64,000 nucleotides of DNA from Zopfochytrium polystomum (Eukaryota > Chytridiomycota > Chytridiomycetes > Chytridiales > Chytridiaceae), in NCBI GenBank assembly GCA_025765615.1, contig JAIVFJ010000132.1, positions 120,324-184,323 on the forward strand. Direction: 5' to 3'. The notes under the pieces are model-generated. The model did not search any database. It saw only the letters and a list, made by a program, of their open reading frames with translations, and was not told the origin of the DNA. Both the position numbers and the translations under genes were made by a program. This document shows, piece by piece, positions 46,917 to 58,263 of the stretch (position 1 is the first letter of the stretch; each line of letters starts with the position of its first letter).

Positions 46917-48597
46917 GTTTTATGAGCAACACTGCAGGTTGCAATCATCTGATCAGCTCTGTCCACACCACCCATGAACTTGTTATACAACAGTGAGGCT
47001 TTTGGGACAAACGCCTCTGAGTCTTTTGCCTTTGTCTCTTCATTCCATCGAACAACTGAGGAGAGTGAGAGCCTGCATCCAAAGTCTTTCCAGAATAAAC
47101 CTCAAATTTGTAAATGTATCCACTCTCTGGATCAGCCAAGGCCCAAATCTTGATGCCCCACTTGACTGGCTTATTTGGAGAGTACTGCTTGATTCCAAGA
47201 CGTCCCTTGAACGAGATCATCTCATCAATAGAAACATTTGGGCCAAGTTCATAGAGACTTTGAAAACTCTTCCCAACAGCATCGAGAACCTCATCCACTT
47301 TGTAGGTCTTGCTGCGGGTGGGAGAGGCTGGATATTTGCTCTCATCACAGAAGTGCAAGTACCGCAGAATGGCCTTGAAACGAGATTTGGAAATGCCTGA
47401 AATTTCTCTGGTATTTCGATTGAGAAGAGGATGGGTGCTCCACTTGTCCTCCCAGTCATTGGATGGGCTGACACCATTCCAGATGAGAAGACCAATGAAT
47501 CTTGAAAATTCCTCTTTTGTGAACCGTGCCCCATCACCACCTTCAGCAGCTTCAGAGCCTGCTTCCTCATCAGTCTCACAATTGAGTTCTTCTGCAGACA
47601 GTTGAGCACAATCCAAATGAGCCAGCTCCATCTCCTTTCTCTTCAGACATTCCATTCTTTGGGTGATGCAGTTCATGTTTGTATGAAGCACAATCAAATT
47701 CTGAACTTCTTCGTTCCAAACAAGATCAAATGCACCCTTTGGAGTAAACTGTGCAGCTTGTTGGGCTGAGATCCGAACAGTTTTAGACGGTGTTCCAGTC
47801 TCATGTGGATGACAGCATGGATGCAATGTCCGTGCTTTTGTCACTGATTCAACCCACTCAGCTGGGTTGGTTGTAGACTGCTCACCCTCTGCAAGGAGCG
47901 CATCTATGTCTCTTTCAAACTGCTCAGCGTTGACAATCACAATGTCATCAATCATCTCAAGAGGATGAGGTCCATCAGAGCTCTCATCAGCCAAGAGAGC
48001 ACTTCCAGAGCAAGAAGCACTAGCGGAGCCAACTTGTGCCTCAGAATTTGCCGGATGAATCAATGCTGAAGAAATCTGTCACTTTCAGCAGAACCCATCA
48101 CCTCCCCAACAGCAGATTCCAATGGAAAAGCAACCACTTGTCCACGCATCAAAGTTCTGTTTTCAGCACTTGTAGCAGATCCAGAAGCATCCAAATTTTC
48201 ATGAGCACCAGACAGTGTGGAGGGCTCCAAACTTCCACGTCCAGCACCAAAGGTTTGTGTGGGCTCTCTGCGTATGTTGTAAATATCTGTTCCTGCTTGA
48301 TGGTGCATATGAGAGCCACTTTGAGCCGCACGGTCACCTAGATTTTGTCAGTTGCGAGTTTTTGGATTAAGAACAGATATCACCAGCCTGAGATTTCAAT
48401 TCTTTCAAAGTAAGACCAGCTAGCGATTTCTTGGAGTGTCCAGAGTTGATTAAATGGGTCTCCCAATATGCCTTTGTGTTTCTTCCGGGCTTCTTTGGCA
48501 GTTTTGGTGTAGCTGGGGGTGTGTTTTCATCAACCATCTTTTTCTGAAGTTTTGTTCCATGGCAGATTCGTGTTAGCTGATCAGTGAACGGATTCAA
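46917..48597 (-). pseudogene. piggyBac transposase, N-terminal and catalytic part with internal deletion
   Basis: Shows the DDE_Tnp_1_7 block: FSRFIGLLIWNGVSPSNDWE, FKAILRYLHFCDESKYP, the first catalytic Asp in VSIDEMISFKGR, then PVKWGIKIWALADPESGYIY and SGKTLDAGS. It then shifts frame and jumps to LLYNKFMGGVDRADQ, which holds the third catalytic Asp. The segment with the second Asp (normally within a DNFFTS-like motif) is missing, so no active enzyme can result. Upstream frames (48060-48308 and 48367-48597) are probably the N-terminus, separated by further frame breaks. Confidence 0.85.
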
Positions 48598-48942
48598 ACG
48601 GATGCGCGCATGCTGGATCTACCTCTGTGCTAAAAATCGCGATTGGGAATCACAGCGATGTTGCAGGATCGCTCTTTTTGTGGCACACGGATGTGGTGAG
48701 CAGGCAGGTTGCGATCGGTGGCACCATGCCGTATGTGGCACGCTGTTTCGTTGGTTTGACACAATTTTTTTTCACTAACAAAAGAAGCAAGCTAACTTAG
48801 ACCGCATTTGCAGAATTGGCAGAACTACAACATATTAAAGTTTCACGAGGATTCCTTTCGTTTTGGTGAAGTTCTTCTAATTGTAATGGCCGAAAAGTCG
48901 GTCATCGTGCCGCTGGTGGTACCATGACCGTTTGAGGGTTAA

Positions 48943-49420
48943 CCAGATTCCCTGTAAAGGGGATTTTTTGTCTCTCCACGCATGAAACATTGGATTATTC
49001 CACACATGTTGACGGCAGCCATGACATCACAGTCCCTCAGGGTGTCTGAGGTTGTTGACCTCAGGATTGCATGCAACTTGGGACTGCGACTGCCTTGGCT
49101 GTTGTTTTGCTGTACACAGACTCGACGTCATTGCATTGGTTAGAATGAGACAGAGAGAGAGCGAGAGAGTGAGAGAGAGAGGAGATAAGTATGTCAGCGA
49201 AGCCAGCAGGATTATTTGAGGAGGGGCACGCAGGACACTCTGCACTTACTTGCCACCTTTCTTCTTTCTCCCTTTTTGGAGCTTCCCCTGTTGGGCCCTG
49301 CTTTGACGTGCAGAACTCATCAATGTCAACAACTTTGAGAACAAGCAGGTGCTTTTCTACCACCTGTCGAAATCTCAAATTGGGAGCACCACAGTGTCTG
49401 TCGTTTCTGGATTTTTAAAG
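48943..49420 (-). pseudogene. Fanzor/TnpB-like remnant (C-terminal zinc-ribbon and RuvC-III region)
   Basis: Exon at 49420 to about 49234: RHCGAPNLRFRQVVEKHLLV, LKVVDIDEFCTSKQ (compare the DE-x-x-TSK motif before the zinc ribbon). A donor GTAAGT follows. A second exon (about 49090-48943) reads LHAILRSTTSDTLRDCDVMA, AVNMCGIIQCF, GETKNPLYRESG and stop. The RDxDVMAAVNM block matches the last RuvC motif (RD-x-N-A-A-x-N) of Fanzor and TnpB nucleases. The second cysteine pair of the ribbon appears as Ser (RSTTSDT, where C-T-T-C-x-T is expected), and the first pair is not visible. The stop TAA lies within the TTAA at which the piggyBac inserted. Family assignment rests on motif memory only. Confidence 0.5.
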
Positions 49421-49653
49421 GGACGTTGTGAAATACTGTCAAGCTTAAAAATTAAGGGAACAAAGAAAATTTGAATATCACCTCGCACAAGCTTCCTCAC
49501 AAGAGAGTCAAGAGCCTTTTGCTCTCAACGGTATGTGTTGAAGCAATACCGCCTCTCGAGATGTCAGTGTCAGTATCTCACATTGTTGTCAGTTTGGTTT
49601 GATTTTTTTTTTGTTTTTGTTTATGTTTTTTTTGGAGGGGTTTACAGAAACAT

Positions 49654-49817
49654 TGGACCACTTCCAAAAATCAACGCATTTCACAAATGTGCCAGACACA
49701 TTTGCTGTCACAAATGCAGTGACATGGAAGGGGATAAGGCAGAAAACTGATGACATTTGCGACGACAAATGTGTCTGACGCATTTTGTGAAATGCGTTGA
49801 TTTTTGGAAGTGGTCCA
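49654..49817. mobile_element. Foldback/MITE-like element with long terminal inverted repeats
   Basis: The left arm (49654 to about 49718) and right arm (about 49753-49817) are reverse complements over about 65 nt, the outer 35 perfectly (TGGACCACTTCCAAAAATCA and inward). The spacer is only about 35 nt. No coding capacity. Confidence 0.9.
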
Positions 49818-49943
49818 TTTAGTTATCAAAGATAATACCAAGTGCTGATAAGGTTGGAAACTATTACCGAAAAGGATTGAGCACAGAATATGATGAAGAC
49901 AACATATTCTTCCATCCAAGGAGTCTTGGGTGTGAAAGAATTC

Positions 49944-50842
49944 GTGTGTACATGGTCCCTTCGTGGGGCTCCTCTTAAGGGGCCGTGGGTGGGGAATGCA
50001 GCTGGCCCCACCAGCGACTGTGTGACATTGCCGGCTCTGTGTTCGAGTGAGGATCACAGGCACTCGCCTGCCGCGACGACAGTGGTGGTGGTGGCGACAA
50101 CAACAGCGTCGTCGTCCCCAACCTTCCCATCCCTGTGAGGGTGTTGGTGGCTGCGCTCGGTGCAGCCCCGGACACCTGAGAGTTCGATCTACGAATGCCT
50201 GCCTCGGTCCTATTGCTGTGAGAGTGAGATGTGTGAGTACAAGTGCAATGCGATGAAGCCCATTGGTCGAGTGATCGTGCTGACTCAGCCTGGCGGGGTG
50301 CGTGTATGATCGCAGGTGTTTCCACATGCGAGTTCCCTGCTGGCAACCTTCCGACCCCTACATAGTCGACTCCCTTCTCTCTCTCCCCCCTGTCGCTGGC
50401 GATGACGAGGACTCCTGCAGCACCGTCCGCGACGAGGGGCGCTAGGTCGCGCCCTGTCTGTCTGTCACCATTAACTGCTCCTGTTGTATTTGAGATTAGG
50501 TTCCTGAGATAAAAACCCCCGTTTCCCTCTTCTCTCTCTTTATTCTGCAGTTGTGTTGCGCCCTTGGGAGTGCCCTACTGATTCCCCTCGCATCGGCCTG
50601 CGGCCACGCGAGTAATCGGTGCTCCGGCACCAATCCTTCAGAGGATTGTCCCTCTGAATGTTCATTCTTTGTGTTTGAGACCCCTGTTAGACAGATCAGT
50701 AGGGATACTTCGTGGACTAGGAAAGGAGTAGGGTTGAAACCCCCTAGACAACAGCCCAATAAAGTTAGTTTTAGCCAATTATTTGCTTTCCCTCACTCTT
50801 GGGCCCAGATCCCAGGGTCAAAGGAGTGAGTATAGTCTCACA
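49944..50842 (+). repeat. 5'-truncated copy of the 1.4-kb LTR family
   Basis: Matches the right 63% of the copy at 53502-54928, from GTGTGTACATGGTCCC to the terminal TAGTCTCACA. Its right neighbour is copia reverse transcriptase sequence. Confidence 0.9.
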
Positions 50843-51376
50843 ATGCACAGATCTGCTGCGCTTTGTTGGTAACTGGCAGACTTGAGAAGACCAATGAGTT
50901 CCTGATACCAACAACGTCCTGCTTGCTTGATACCGTTGACAGCTTTGTGCAAAAGCCAGACCTTGCCATCAGAACGGTAGCCATCTGGTTGCTCCATGTA
51001 GATGGGGACATCAAGTTTGCTGTTGAGGTAGGCATTGCTAATATCGACCAAGGCTGTGTCCCAACTGCTCGAGGCTGTCATAGCAAGGAGCCATCGTAGA
51101 CTATTGATGCAAACAACAGGAGAGTGAGTATTCCAGAAATCAACACCACGACACTGTGTGAAGCGCTGAGCCGTAGTCATGCGCGAAAGCGCTCAATGCT
51201 GCTGTCTGGTCGAAGCTTAACCTTGTAAACCCATTTGTTCTGCATGACATTTACATTCTTGGGTCGATCAACAACTTCAAAAGCTGCAAGCATTCTGAGG
51301 GCGTCAATCTCTGTCTGCTCTGCTGCTATCCACTCTTTGGACCACTTTCCACTCATGGCCTCAGTGCGTGTTGCTG
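50843..51376 (-). mobile_element. Copia family 1 reverse transcriptase fragment
   Basis: Encodes MSGKWSKEWIAAEQTEIDAL, NKWVYKVKLRPDSSIERFRA and ALVDISNAYLNSKLDVPIYM. It is cut on one side by the LTR ending at 50842 and joined on the other, in the same orientation, to family 2 sequence after its own YVDD motif. Confidence 0.85.
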
Positions 51377-54300
51377 ATTTTCTCAACTTGGATGCCAACA
51401 GCAACTTTTGGGTTGAGGTCCTTGCAGATTTTGAACTTTGATTTGATCAAAGAAAGAATTTTGGCAATTTCTTCTTCAGTGTGACTGAAAATGAGATGTC
51501 ATCTACATATAGAGTGATGATGGTCTTGACTTTTCCATCAGGATGCATTGCACAAAGACACAGTGGTCAGTCTTCAATTGCATAAATCCAATTTCTACGA
51601 GGAAGTCGCGGATTGTTTTGTACCACTGTCGACCAGACTGGTGCAGTCCGTACAGACTCTTCCTGAGTAAACAGACAAGAAGTATCCCATCTGCACCACG
51701 TATCTCAAAGCCTTCTGGTTGTTCCATGAAGTTTTCAATGTCCAGTTTGGCGTTCAAGTATGCAGTTTCGACATCAAGGCCTGCAAGTATGAGGTCAAAC
51801 AGCAACAAGATAGCAAGGATTGCCCTTATGGAGGAGCTGTGGACGACAGGGGAGAAGGTCTCATTGTAGTCCTGACCAAAGATCTGAGTGTAACCCTGAC
51901 CAACAAGGCGGGCCTTGAAGCGTTCAAGGTACCCTTCACTGTCAAACTTGTAGGCAAAAGCCCTTGAGTATCTTACGCCCTTTAAGTCAAGCCACTAAGT
52001 CCCAGACATGCTTTGATGTGATCGAATTTATCTCTGAGAGTTGAGCTGCCTTCCAATACTTTGCAAAAGGAGATTGCATGGCCTCTGTATGCGAAGCAGG
52101 GAGTGGCGGTAAGTCCTGCTGGTGGATCCTTTCTGTTGGATATGCTGTGACTTCCTCCAGCTCAAGCACAGTGTACGCTTTGAGTGTTTGGTAGAGTTCA
52201 TGAAATTGTCCCTGTGTTATTCGTAGTTTACGAATTCTTGCAGTTAAAGCGTGGAGTGTTTTGGAACTGTAAGTGGAAGGACTTGTGGTAATTTATGGTT
52301 TTGTTCGTAGTTTACGAAGGTTTGCCTTCAATGCCGGGTAGTCACGTAAACCTGATGGCTCTCGTGGTATAATTGGGGGATTTGTTGTCTCCCCGGTTGA
52401 CTGTGGCAAAGCTAGAATGACAGGGGAAGTTGAGCGCTCCCTTGGAGGGATTTCCTGTTCATCAGGTATTGACTCTGATTCAGAATCAGACGCGTCGTAT
52501 AGCATACCCGGCTGTAGATCTCTCCCCTGTGATTCTGCAGGTGGTACATCGTCTTCTTGTGGATCAAACAGAGCGTCAGGATGTGCCACATCTGGATCAG
52601 TGGACATAGCGGGGGTATGCAACAAAGATATTGGAAATCCTGAGCTGTGGGTTGGACTGGTCCCCATTCCTTCAAGCAGGAGTCATGAAGGAACTGTCTC
52701 CAGTTCCGCACAATGCCAGGAAAAACATTTTCATGAAAGGAGACATGGAAATGTTCTGATATTCTCTGGGTTTTCAAGTCGTAGACTACTGGAAGAGTGT
52801 TTCCTTTATACCCTAAGAATATGCCTGGCGCCCCTTTGTCAGGATGTTTAAGCGTTCGCTTTTCCTTTGGGATACGGTGGATAACTAAACAGCCAAAGGT
52901 GTGGATGTGATCAACATTTGGCTTTTCACCGTACCAAGCTTCGTAAGGTGTTTTCTTAGTGTAAGAGTGGTAAACCCTGTTCTTGATGTATGCTGCGTAG
53001 CAGACTACATACACAAAGAAAGAGTGGGGGCAATTGTGACTCTAAGAGCATGAAGTGTGCCATGTCTTTGAAAATGTTGACCTGACGTTCTACCAGCCCA
53101 TTGAATTCCTTGTTGAATGGAGGACTAGGTTCTAAAACAATAGGAGGATGCCAAGTATTGGCCCAAGTTTTGAATTCTCCATCTTTGAAGATTTCCCCCC
53201 TGTCACAGTGTACAGATGTGATATGTTTGCCATGTTGTTGTTCAAACCTTTCAATCGTAGACCTGAATCTTGTGGGCGCGTCAGACAAAGAGTTGAGGAA
53301 CTCAATGTCAAGCCAACAGGTTGACCCTTCCACAACCAGTTGCCAATGTTTTTCACCATGGTGTCTACGTGTGGGCAGTGGGACAGCATCAGTGTGGAAA
53401 CGACCAAGCAGTGTGGTGTTTGGTCTGGAAGTGGAGTGGATAGGCGAAGCTTTCAATTTCCCAACATCACATGTCATGCAGGGAATGTCATGAATGAGGA
53501 ATGTGAGACTACACCGAGGTCTCAGTGATAAAGTCTAGGATTTTATTCGCAAAAACAAGCGTACCTGTCATAAAACTGCAAGGATCGGGACCCCTATTAT
53601 TGCTCCCAGTTCTTTAGTTTCCAAGGCGTTATCAAAGTGTATTTGCGGCTAACCCGTCTTTATTATTGGGTCTGCTTTTACTACTTTCGTCTTAACAGTT
53701 TCCGTTGCACCAGGGTTTTCTCAGCATATTTTCTTTTTCGGTGACTAACGGAGACTGCCCGACTGCACCCCAAGCCTGCCTAATTTATTATTTATTTTTG
53801 GCACTTGTACATACATGCATAGGGTTGGGGAGGACTTAGAGCATTTGTGGTGGATGCTCCAAGTCAGGGGGGTTGACTTGTCAATTTTCTCTCTCTCTGT
53901 TTTTGGGCCATTTCTCTTTTTCCTTTTTTCTTCAATCTGATTTCTGTCCATTGGCACCAATACAGAGTCCCTTCAAATCCATCTGGCTCACAAAGGTGAG
54001 GGTAGTGAGAGATGGTACACACCCGGGTGTGTACATGGTCCCTTCGTGGGGCTCCTCTTAAGGGGCCGTGGGTGGGGAATGCAGCTGGCCCCACCAGCGA
54101 CTGTGTGACATTGCCGGCTCTGTGTTGGAGTGAGGATCCCTGGCGCTTGCCTGCCGCGATGACGGTGGTGGTGGTGGTGACGACGACGGCGTCGTTGTCC
54201 CCAACCTTCCCGTCCCCGCGAGGGTGTTGGTGGCTGCGCCCGGTGCAGCCCCCGACACCTGAGAGTTCGATCTACAAGCGCCTGCCTCGGTCCTATTGCT

Positions 54301-56860
54301 GTGAGGGTGAGATGTGTGAGTACGAGTGCGATGCGATAAAGCCCGTTGGTCGAGTGATCGTGCCAACGCAGCCCAGCGGGGTGCGTGTACGATCGCAGGT
54401 GTTTCCGCGTGCGAGTTCCCTGCTGGCGACCTTCCGACCCCTACATAGTCGACTCCCTTCTCTCTCTCCCCCCCGTCGCTGGCGACAACGAGGGCTCCCG
54501 CAGCACCGTCTGCGACGAGGGGCGCTAGGTCGCGCCCTGTCTGTCCCGTCGCTATTAACCGCTCCTGTTGTATTTGAGATTAGGTTCCTGAGATAAAAAC
54601 CCCCGTTTCCCTCTTCTCTCTCTTTATTCTGCAGTTGTGTTGCGCCCTCGGGAGTGCCCTTCCGTTTCCCCTCGCATTGGCCCGCAGCCACACGAGTAAT
54701 CGGTGCTTCAGCACCGATCCTTCAGAGGATTGTCCCTCTGAATGTTCATTCTTTGTGTTTGAGACCCCTGTTAGACAGATCAGTAGGGATACTTCGTGGA
54801 CTAGGCAAGTAGTAGGGTTGAAACACCCCCTAGACAACAGCCCAATAAAGTTAGTTTTAGCCTATTATTTGCTTTCCCTCACTCTAGGGCCCAGATCCCA
54901 GGGTCAAAGGAGTGAGTATAGTCTCACAGGAAAAATGAATGACCAACTTTATTCATATTTGACAAAGTACGCTTCAAAGAAGATAAAGACAGGTGACCAA
55001 ATTTCTTGTGAAGCGCTCGGACTGCTTCAATGTTCTGAGGGTTTGGTAAAGGGTCTGGGTCAGTTTGACTTAAAGTTGGGGTTGCAGTTTGCAAAGGAGC
55101 AGTTTGCTGTTGCGACTCACCTGGGGCGTCCCCCGAAGGAGTCGGCAGGTCCCTTCCAAGTTCTGCCCTGTTGAGACCAGTATGTCCCGTCAGAAGAGAA
55201 GGGTCCACAACATAGACATTCCCTGTGTCCCTATGAGCAATGGTAAAGTCTGAACCATGTACCCGAGGATGCAATAGGGCTGTGTCTGCTGTGAAAGTCA
55301 CGTTGTGACCTGTCTGCCGCACGATTTGCTGAACTGAGAGTAGAGTGTCTGAGAACTCTGGCACATAGAGCGAGTTCCTCATGACGAGAGCTCTTCCGTT
55401 AACGAACAGGGTAAAGTCGCCCACTCTAGTGGCAGTTGCAAAGCCGTCAGCTGTTTTGATCTGCTGGGAGGTGGGCCGCAAGTTTGTGAAGTGCTCTTCA
55501 CAAGGCGACATTGTCCTGGAAGCCCAGAGTCAAGGATGACCTGGTGTGGGTTGCCGCCAGCAAGTCTTGTCATCAGCGCAGTCTTGTAGATGCGGCGGTA
55601 GGTGAGGTTGCGGTAGAGGAAACGTCCAGATTCGTACATCACTTTGTAGCCGACGTTTGAGACAATGTTGTCAGTTATCCAGTCTGGATCCATTCTGCCG
55701 TCAAGAAGTGTAACTGTGAGTTCCACTTCAAATTCCTCCTCCACCTCAACGGCCCTGGCATGTTCCAATTTCAAACTCCCGTGCCGCAAGTGCCCTTTCT
55801 ACTGAAAGGAAGTCGTCCAGAGCTGAAGTGTCTGCAAGGCGCGCAGCACCCTCAGTACTGAACTCCAACGTTTCAACGTCTTCTGCTTCAGGAGGTGGTG
55901 GTGGAGTATCCATCCTGTAGCATTTGTGGGAAGGAGAGTCCTCAGAGGCTGCGCAAGAGGCTTGGTGGTGTTCTTTAGTGGTCACCTCACGTGCAATCTT
56001 GGCAGTCTCAGTAGCTTTCTTGGAATCAGCTGGCGTGGCCTTGGCTTCTTTGGCGTGTGCAGGCTGCTTGCCCTTGGCCTTCTTTGCAGGGCGAGCCGGC
56101 TCTGACTTCCCGTGAGGGAACTTGAGGCATTCCTCGCGAGAGTGCGAGACCCAGATTCCATGAAGGTCACAAGTAGGCTTGCCGTTGAGTGCCTCACCGA
56201 TCTTGCGCTTCTTGGTTGCCACTGAGGTCTTTGCTGAAGCAGCTGTTTCCATCTCAGAAGTGCCATGGTGAGCAGAGTGTCTGCTGTTCTTCTCTTTGCT
56301 TTGCTGGTACAGCGTGTGGCAGTTTGTCAACTCCTTGACAAGATCGCTGGTGTTGGCGTAGCCTGACAGCCCCTTGAGAAGATTTTGACGAACGCCAGAG
56401 AAGATTTCATGTCCAGGCAGCGTTTCCCTTGCTTTGTGGATGATGGCAGAACGCAGGATGTTTGTCACACCCCTGCAAGTGGTGGCAGTACATTTGAAAT
56501 GCTTCAGCCAATCCGTGACCAGTGTGGTCAGAGTGGTGTACCACTCCTGAACTGCTGGACCAGAGCCTCGTGCTCGCTGAACGTACCGAAGTAATCAGGC
56601 TTGAGGAAGCTGGCAACAAGATTGTATGACATGACTGGCTTGATGACTTCTTCCACATGCAGTTCCCAAGCCTGGTAGTCGTAAGAAGAGAAGCAGACAG
56701 CCTTGGGGGTCGAAAGAAGACATGCTAGGTAGCGGCTTGGTGGACCAGTGGACTTGCTTAGAGCAGTAGCCCTTTTCTTGTAGAGAGCCAAGAGCCCTTT
56801 GTTGCCTTAAAGTAGCTGGTGAGCCGTGCTCACAGACAGGTTGGTCTTGTTTAGAGTCAG
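51377..56860 (-). mobile_element. Copia-type element, second family, interrupted by a solo LTR
   Basis: Sense order: gag-like frames (56860-55746), protease-like and GAG-pre-integrase (SLYVPEFSDTLLSVQQIVRQ; VRALHKKFGHLSLSSLKRTL), integrase (CMTCDVGKLKASPIHSTSRP; LVVEGSTCWLDIEFLNSLSD; EFNGLVERQVNIFKDMAHFM), and reverse transcriptase (LDVETAYLNAKLDIENFMEQ; LYGLHQSGRQWYKTIRDFLV; LYVDDISFS at about 51490). A solo LTR breaks it at 53502-54928; several frame shifts are also present. No own LTRs were found. The RNase H part is missing, replaced by the family 1 fragment at 50843-51376. Confidence 0.85.
53502..54928 (+). repeat. Solo 1,427-bp LTR with 10-bp inverted ends and GGAA target duplication
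   Basis: Begins TGTGAGACTA and ends TAGTCTCACA (perfect 10-bp inverted repeat). Flanked by GGAA at 53498-53501 and 54929-54932. It carries promoter- and poly(A)-like signals near the right end (GAGATAAAAAC at about 54590, CAATAAAG at about 54843), as expected of an LTR read on the plus strand. Removing it and one GGAA restores the copia integrase frame (KVGHSFFLIHDIP). Partial copies at 22242 and 49944. The internal part of this family is absent from the window. Confidence 0.88.
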
Positions 56861-57148
56861 AAACCCTTTTCTTGTAAGAGCAGCAGGGCCCTGTTCGAGC
56901 GTACAAGTGTGGCCGACGGCTTGTAGGTAGCTTTGTGATGAAATCCCACCCAGGACTGGAGGGACTTGGTGTGTGTGGGGATGAAGCGAGAGAGAGAGAG
57001 AGAGCAGTGATGATGGAAAAGGGAGAGGAGTGAGAGGATGGAGAGAGGAGAGAGGAGTGAGTGGGCAGAGATGGAAGAGAGAGCCAATGGAGGAAGAGAG
57101 ATTGGCTTGTTTTGCACTGGATTCTGTCAAAGCTGCAAGGAGGGGGTT

Positions 57149-57463
57149 TGTCAGGAACATGGCAGGACAGGACAAGGCAGACATGGAACTGAGAGGAGTG
57201 ATGATTGTATTGGAAACAATAATTCACTTGAGGGATGGATGGGACAGGTCCCCCATCCCCCCTGTATACCTTTTGAGAGTCTTCCTTGTCAAGACTCAAA
57301 GAAAGTTCCAGAAAGAGCAATTAGTAATACAATAATGATACAAATGATACCAATGACAACAAGACAAGTCAGGAAAGCAAAGAAGGTTCCAGAAGGTTCC
57401 ACAAGGTTCCATGAAGGAATGTTCTAGAAGGTTCCAGAGGTTTCCAGAGGGTGATTCATAACA
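57149..57463 (-). repeat. Ty3 chromovirus solo LTR, no matching flanks
   Basis: About 97% like the LTR at 57956, with a 4-nt GATG expansion near 57235. The sequences flanking it (GGGTT and CAAAG) differ, so it marks a recombination junction: copia leader sequence on its left, copia family 1 polyprotein sequence on its right. Confidence 0.9.
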
Positions 57464-57955
57464 CAAAGCATACCCCTGATGATAAAACAATTGCTGAAAC
57501 ACCAACTAGAGACCTACCACCTCAAGCGCCACCACCAGAGCCCCCACCTTCACATGTGCGCAAATCACCGTGCAGCCCATCTCCAAAACATACTCGATCC
57601 AGACATCTATATTTAACCAGTGTCAAATGTCCAGACCCGGTAACACGAACTGAGGCCATGAGTGGAAAGTGGTCCAAAGAGTGGATAGCAGCAGAGCAGA
57701 CAGAGATTAACGCTCTCAGAATGCTTGCCGCTTTCGAAGTTTGGCTCGTCCACCACAACCCAAGACCTTCCACCACGAGTCTTGACTCGTTTTGGGACTT
57801 GTTTTTCTGCAGCTTGCTCTGACGCACTGGCTTTCATGTCAATGGTCGTTTTACTGGGCTGATTTAGAACGTCTGCTGCTGTTGTGGTTTGCGATGCTCC
57901 AGAGCCTGTTAGTTTTGGGTCTTTTGGTTTGAGCAGTGTGCTGGAGCTTTGACCT
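57464..57955 (+). mobile_element. Copia family 1 fragment plus LTR piece
   Basis: Plus-strand frame TPDDKTIAETPTRD, LTSVKCPDPVTRTEAMSGKW, EWIAAEQTEINALRMLAAFE, cut at about 57740. A piece of the copia family 1 LTR (TGTTAGTTTTGGGTCTTTTG, 57908-57955) is interrupted by the Ty3 element after GACCT. Confidence 0.85.
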
Positions 57956-58263
57956 TGTCAGGAACAGGGCAGGACAGGACAAGGCAGACAAGGAACTGAG
58001 AGGAGTGATGATTGTATTGGAAACAATAATTCACTTGAGGGATGGGACAGGTCCCCCATCCCCCTTTTATACCTTTTGAGAGTGTTCCTTGTCAAGACTC
58101 CAAGAAAGTTCCAGAAAGAGCAATTAGTAATGCAATGATACCAATGATACCAATGACAACAAGACAAGTCAGGAAAGCAAAGAAGGTTCCAGAAGGTTCC
58201 ACAAGGTTCCATGAAGGAATGTTCTAGAAGGTTCCAGAGGTTTCCAGAGGGTGATTCATAACA
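57956..58263 (-). repeat. Ty3 chromovirus 3' LTR (sense)
   Basis: TGTCAGG...CATAACA on the plus strand. Contains a TATA box, a heat-shock-element array at about 58181-58235 and the segment TAATTCACTT that defines the predicted RNA start. Confidence 0.96.

Larger units (their letters stand above)
39122..48938 (-). mobile_element. piggyBac-type DNA transposon with TTAA target sites, interrupted by copia
   Basis: Bounded by TTAA at 39118-39121 and 48939-48942. The ends are imperfect inverted repeats: left CCCTTTAAGGGTCAGTGCCA, right (complement) CCCTCAAACGGTCATGGTAC. Subterminal palindromes of type TGCC-N4-GGCA and GGTCA/TGACC lie just inside (39140-39172 on the left). The element carries a transposase on the minus strand and is split by a 6.46-kb copia element. 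Without that insert its length would be about 3.35 kb. Confidence 0.85.

Noticed and set aside
49944..50842. Coding potential of GTG/CAC-rich frames in the 1.4-kb LTR copies
   Set aside because: The same frames recur in all copies but shift between them, and they lack domains; LTR features explain the sequence.
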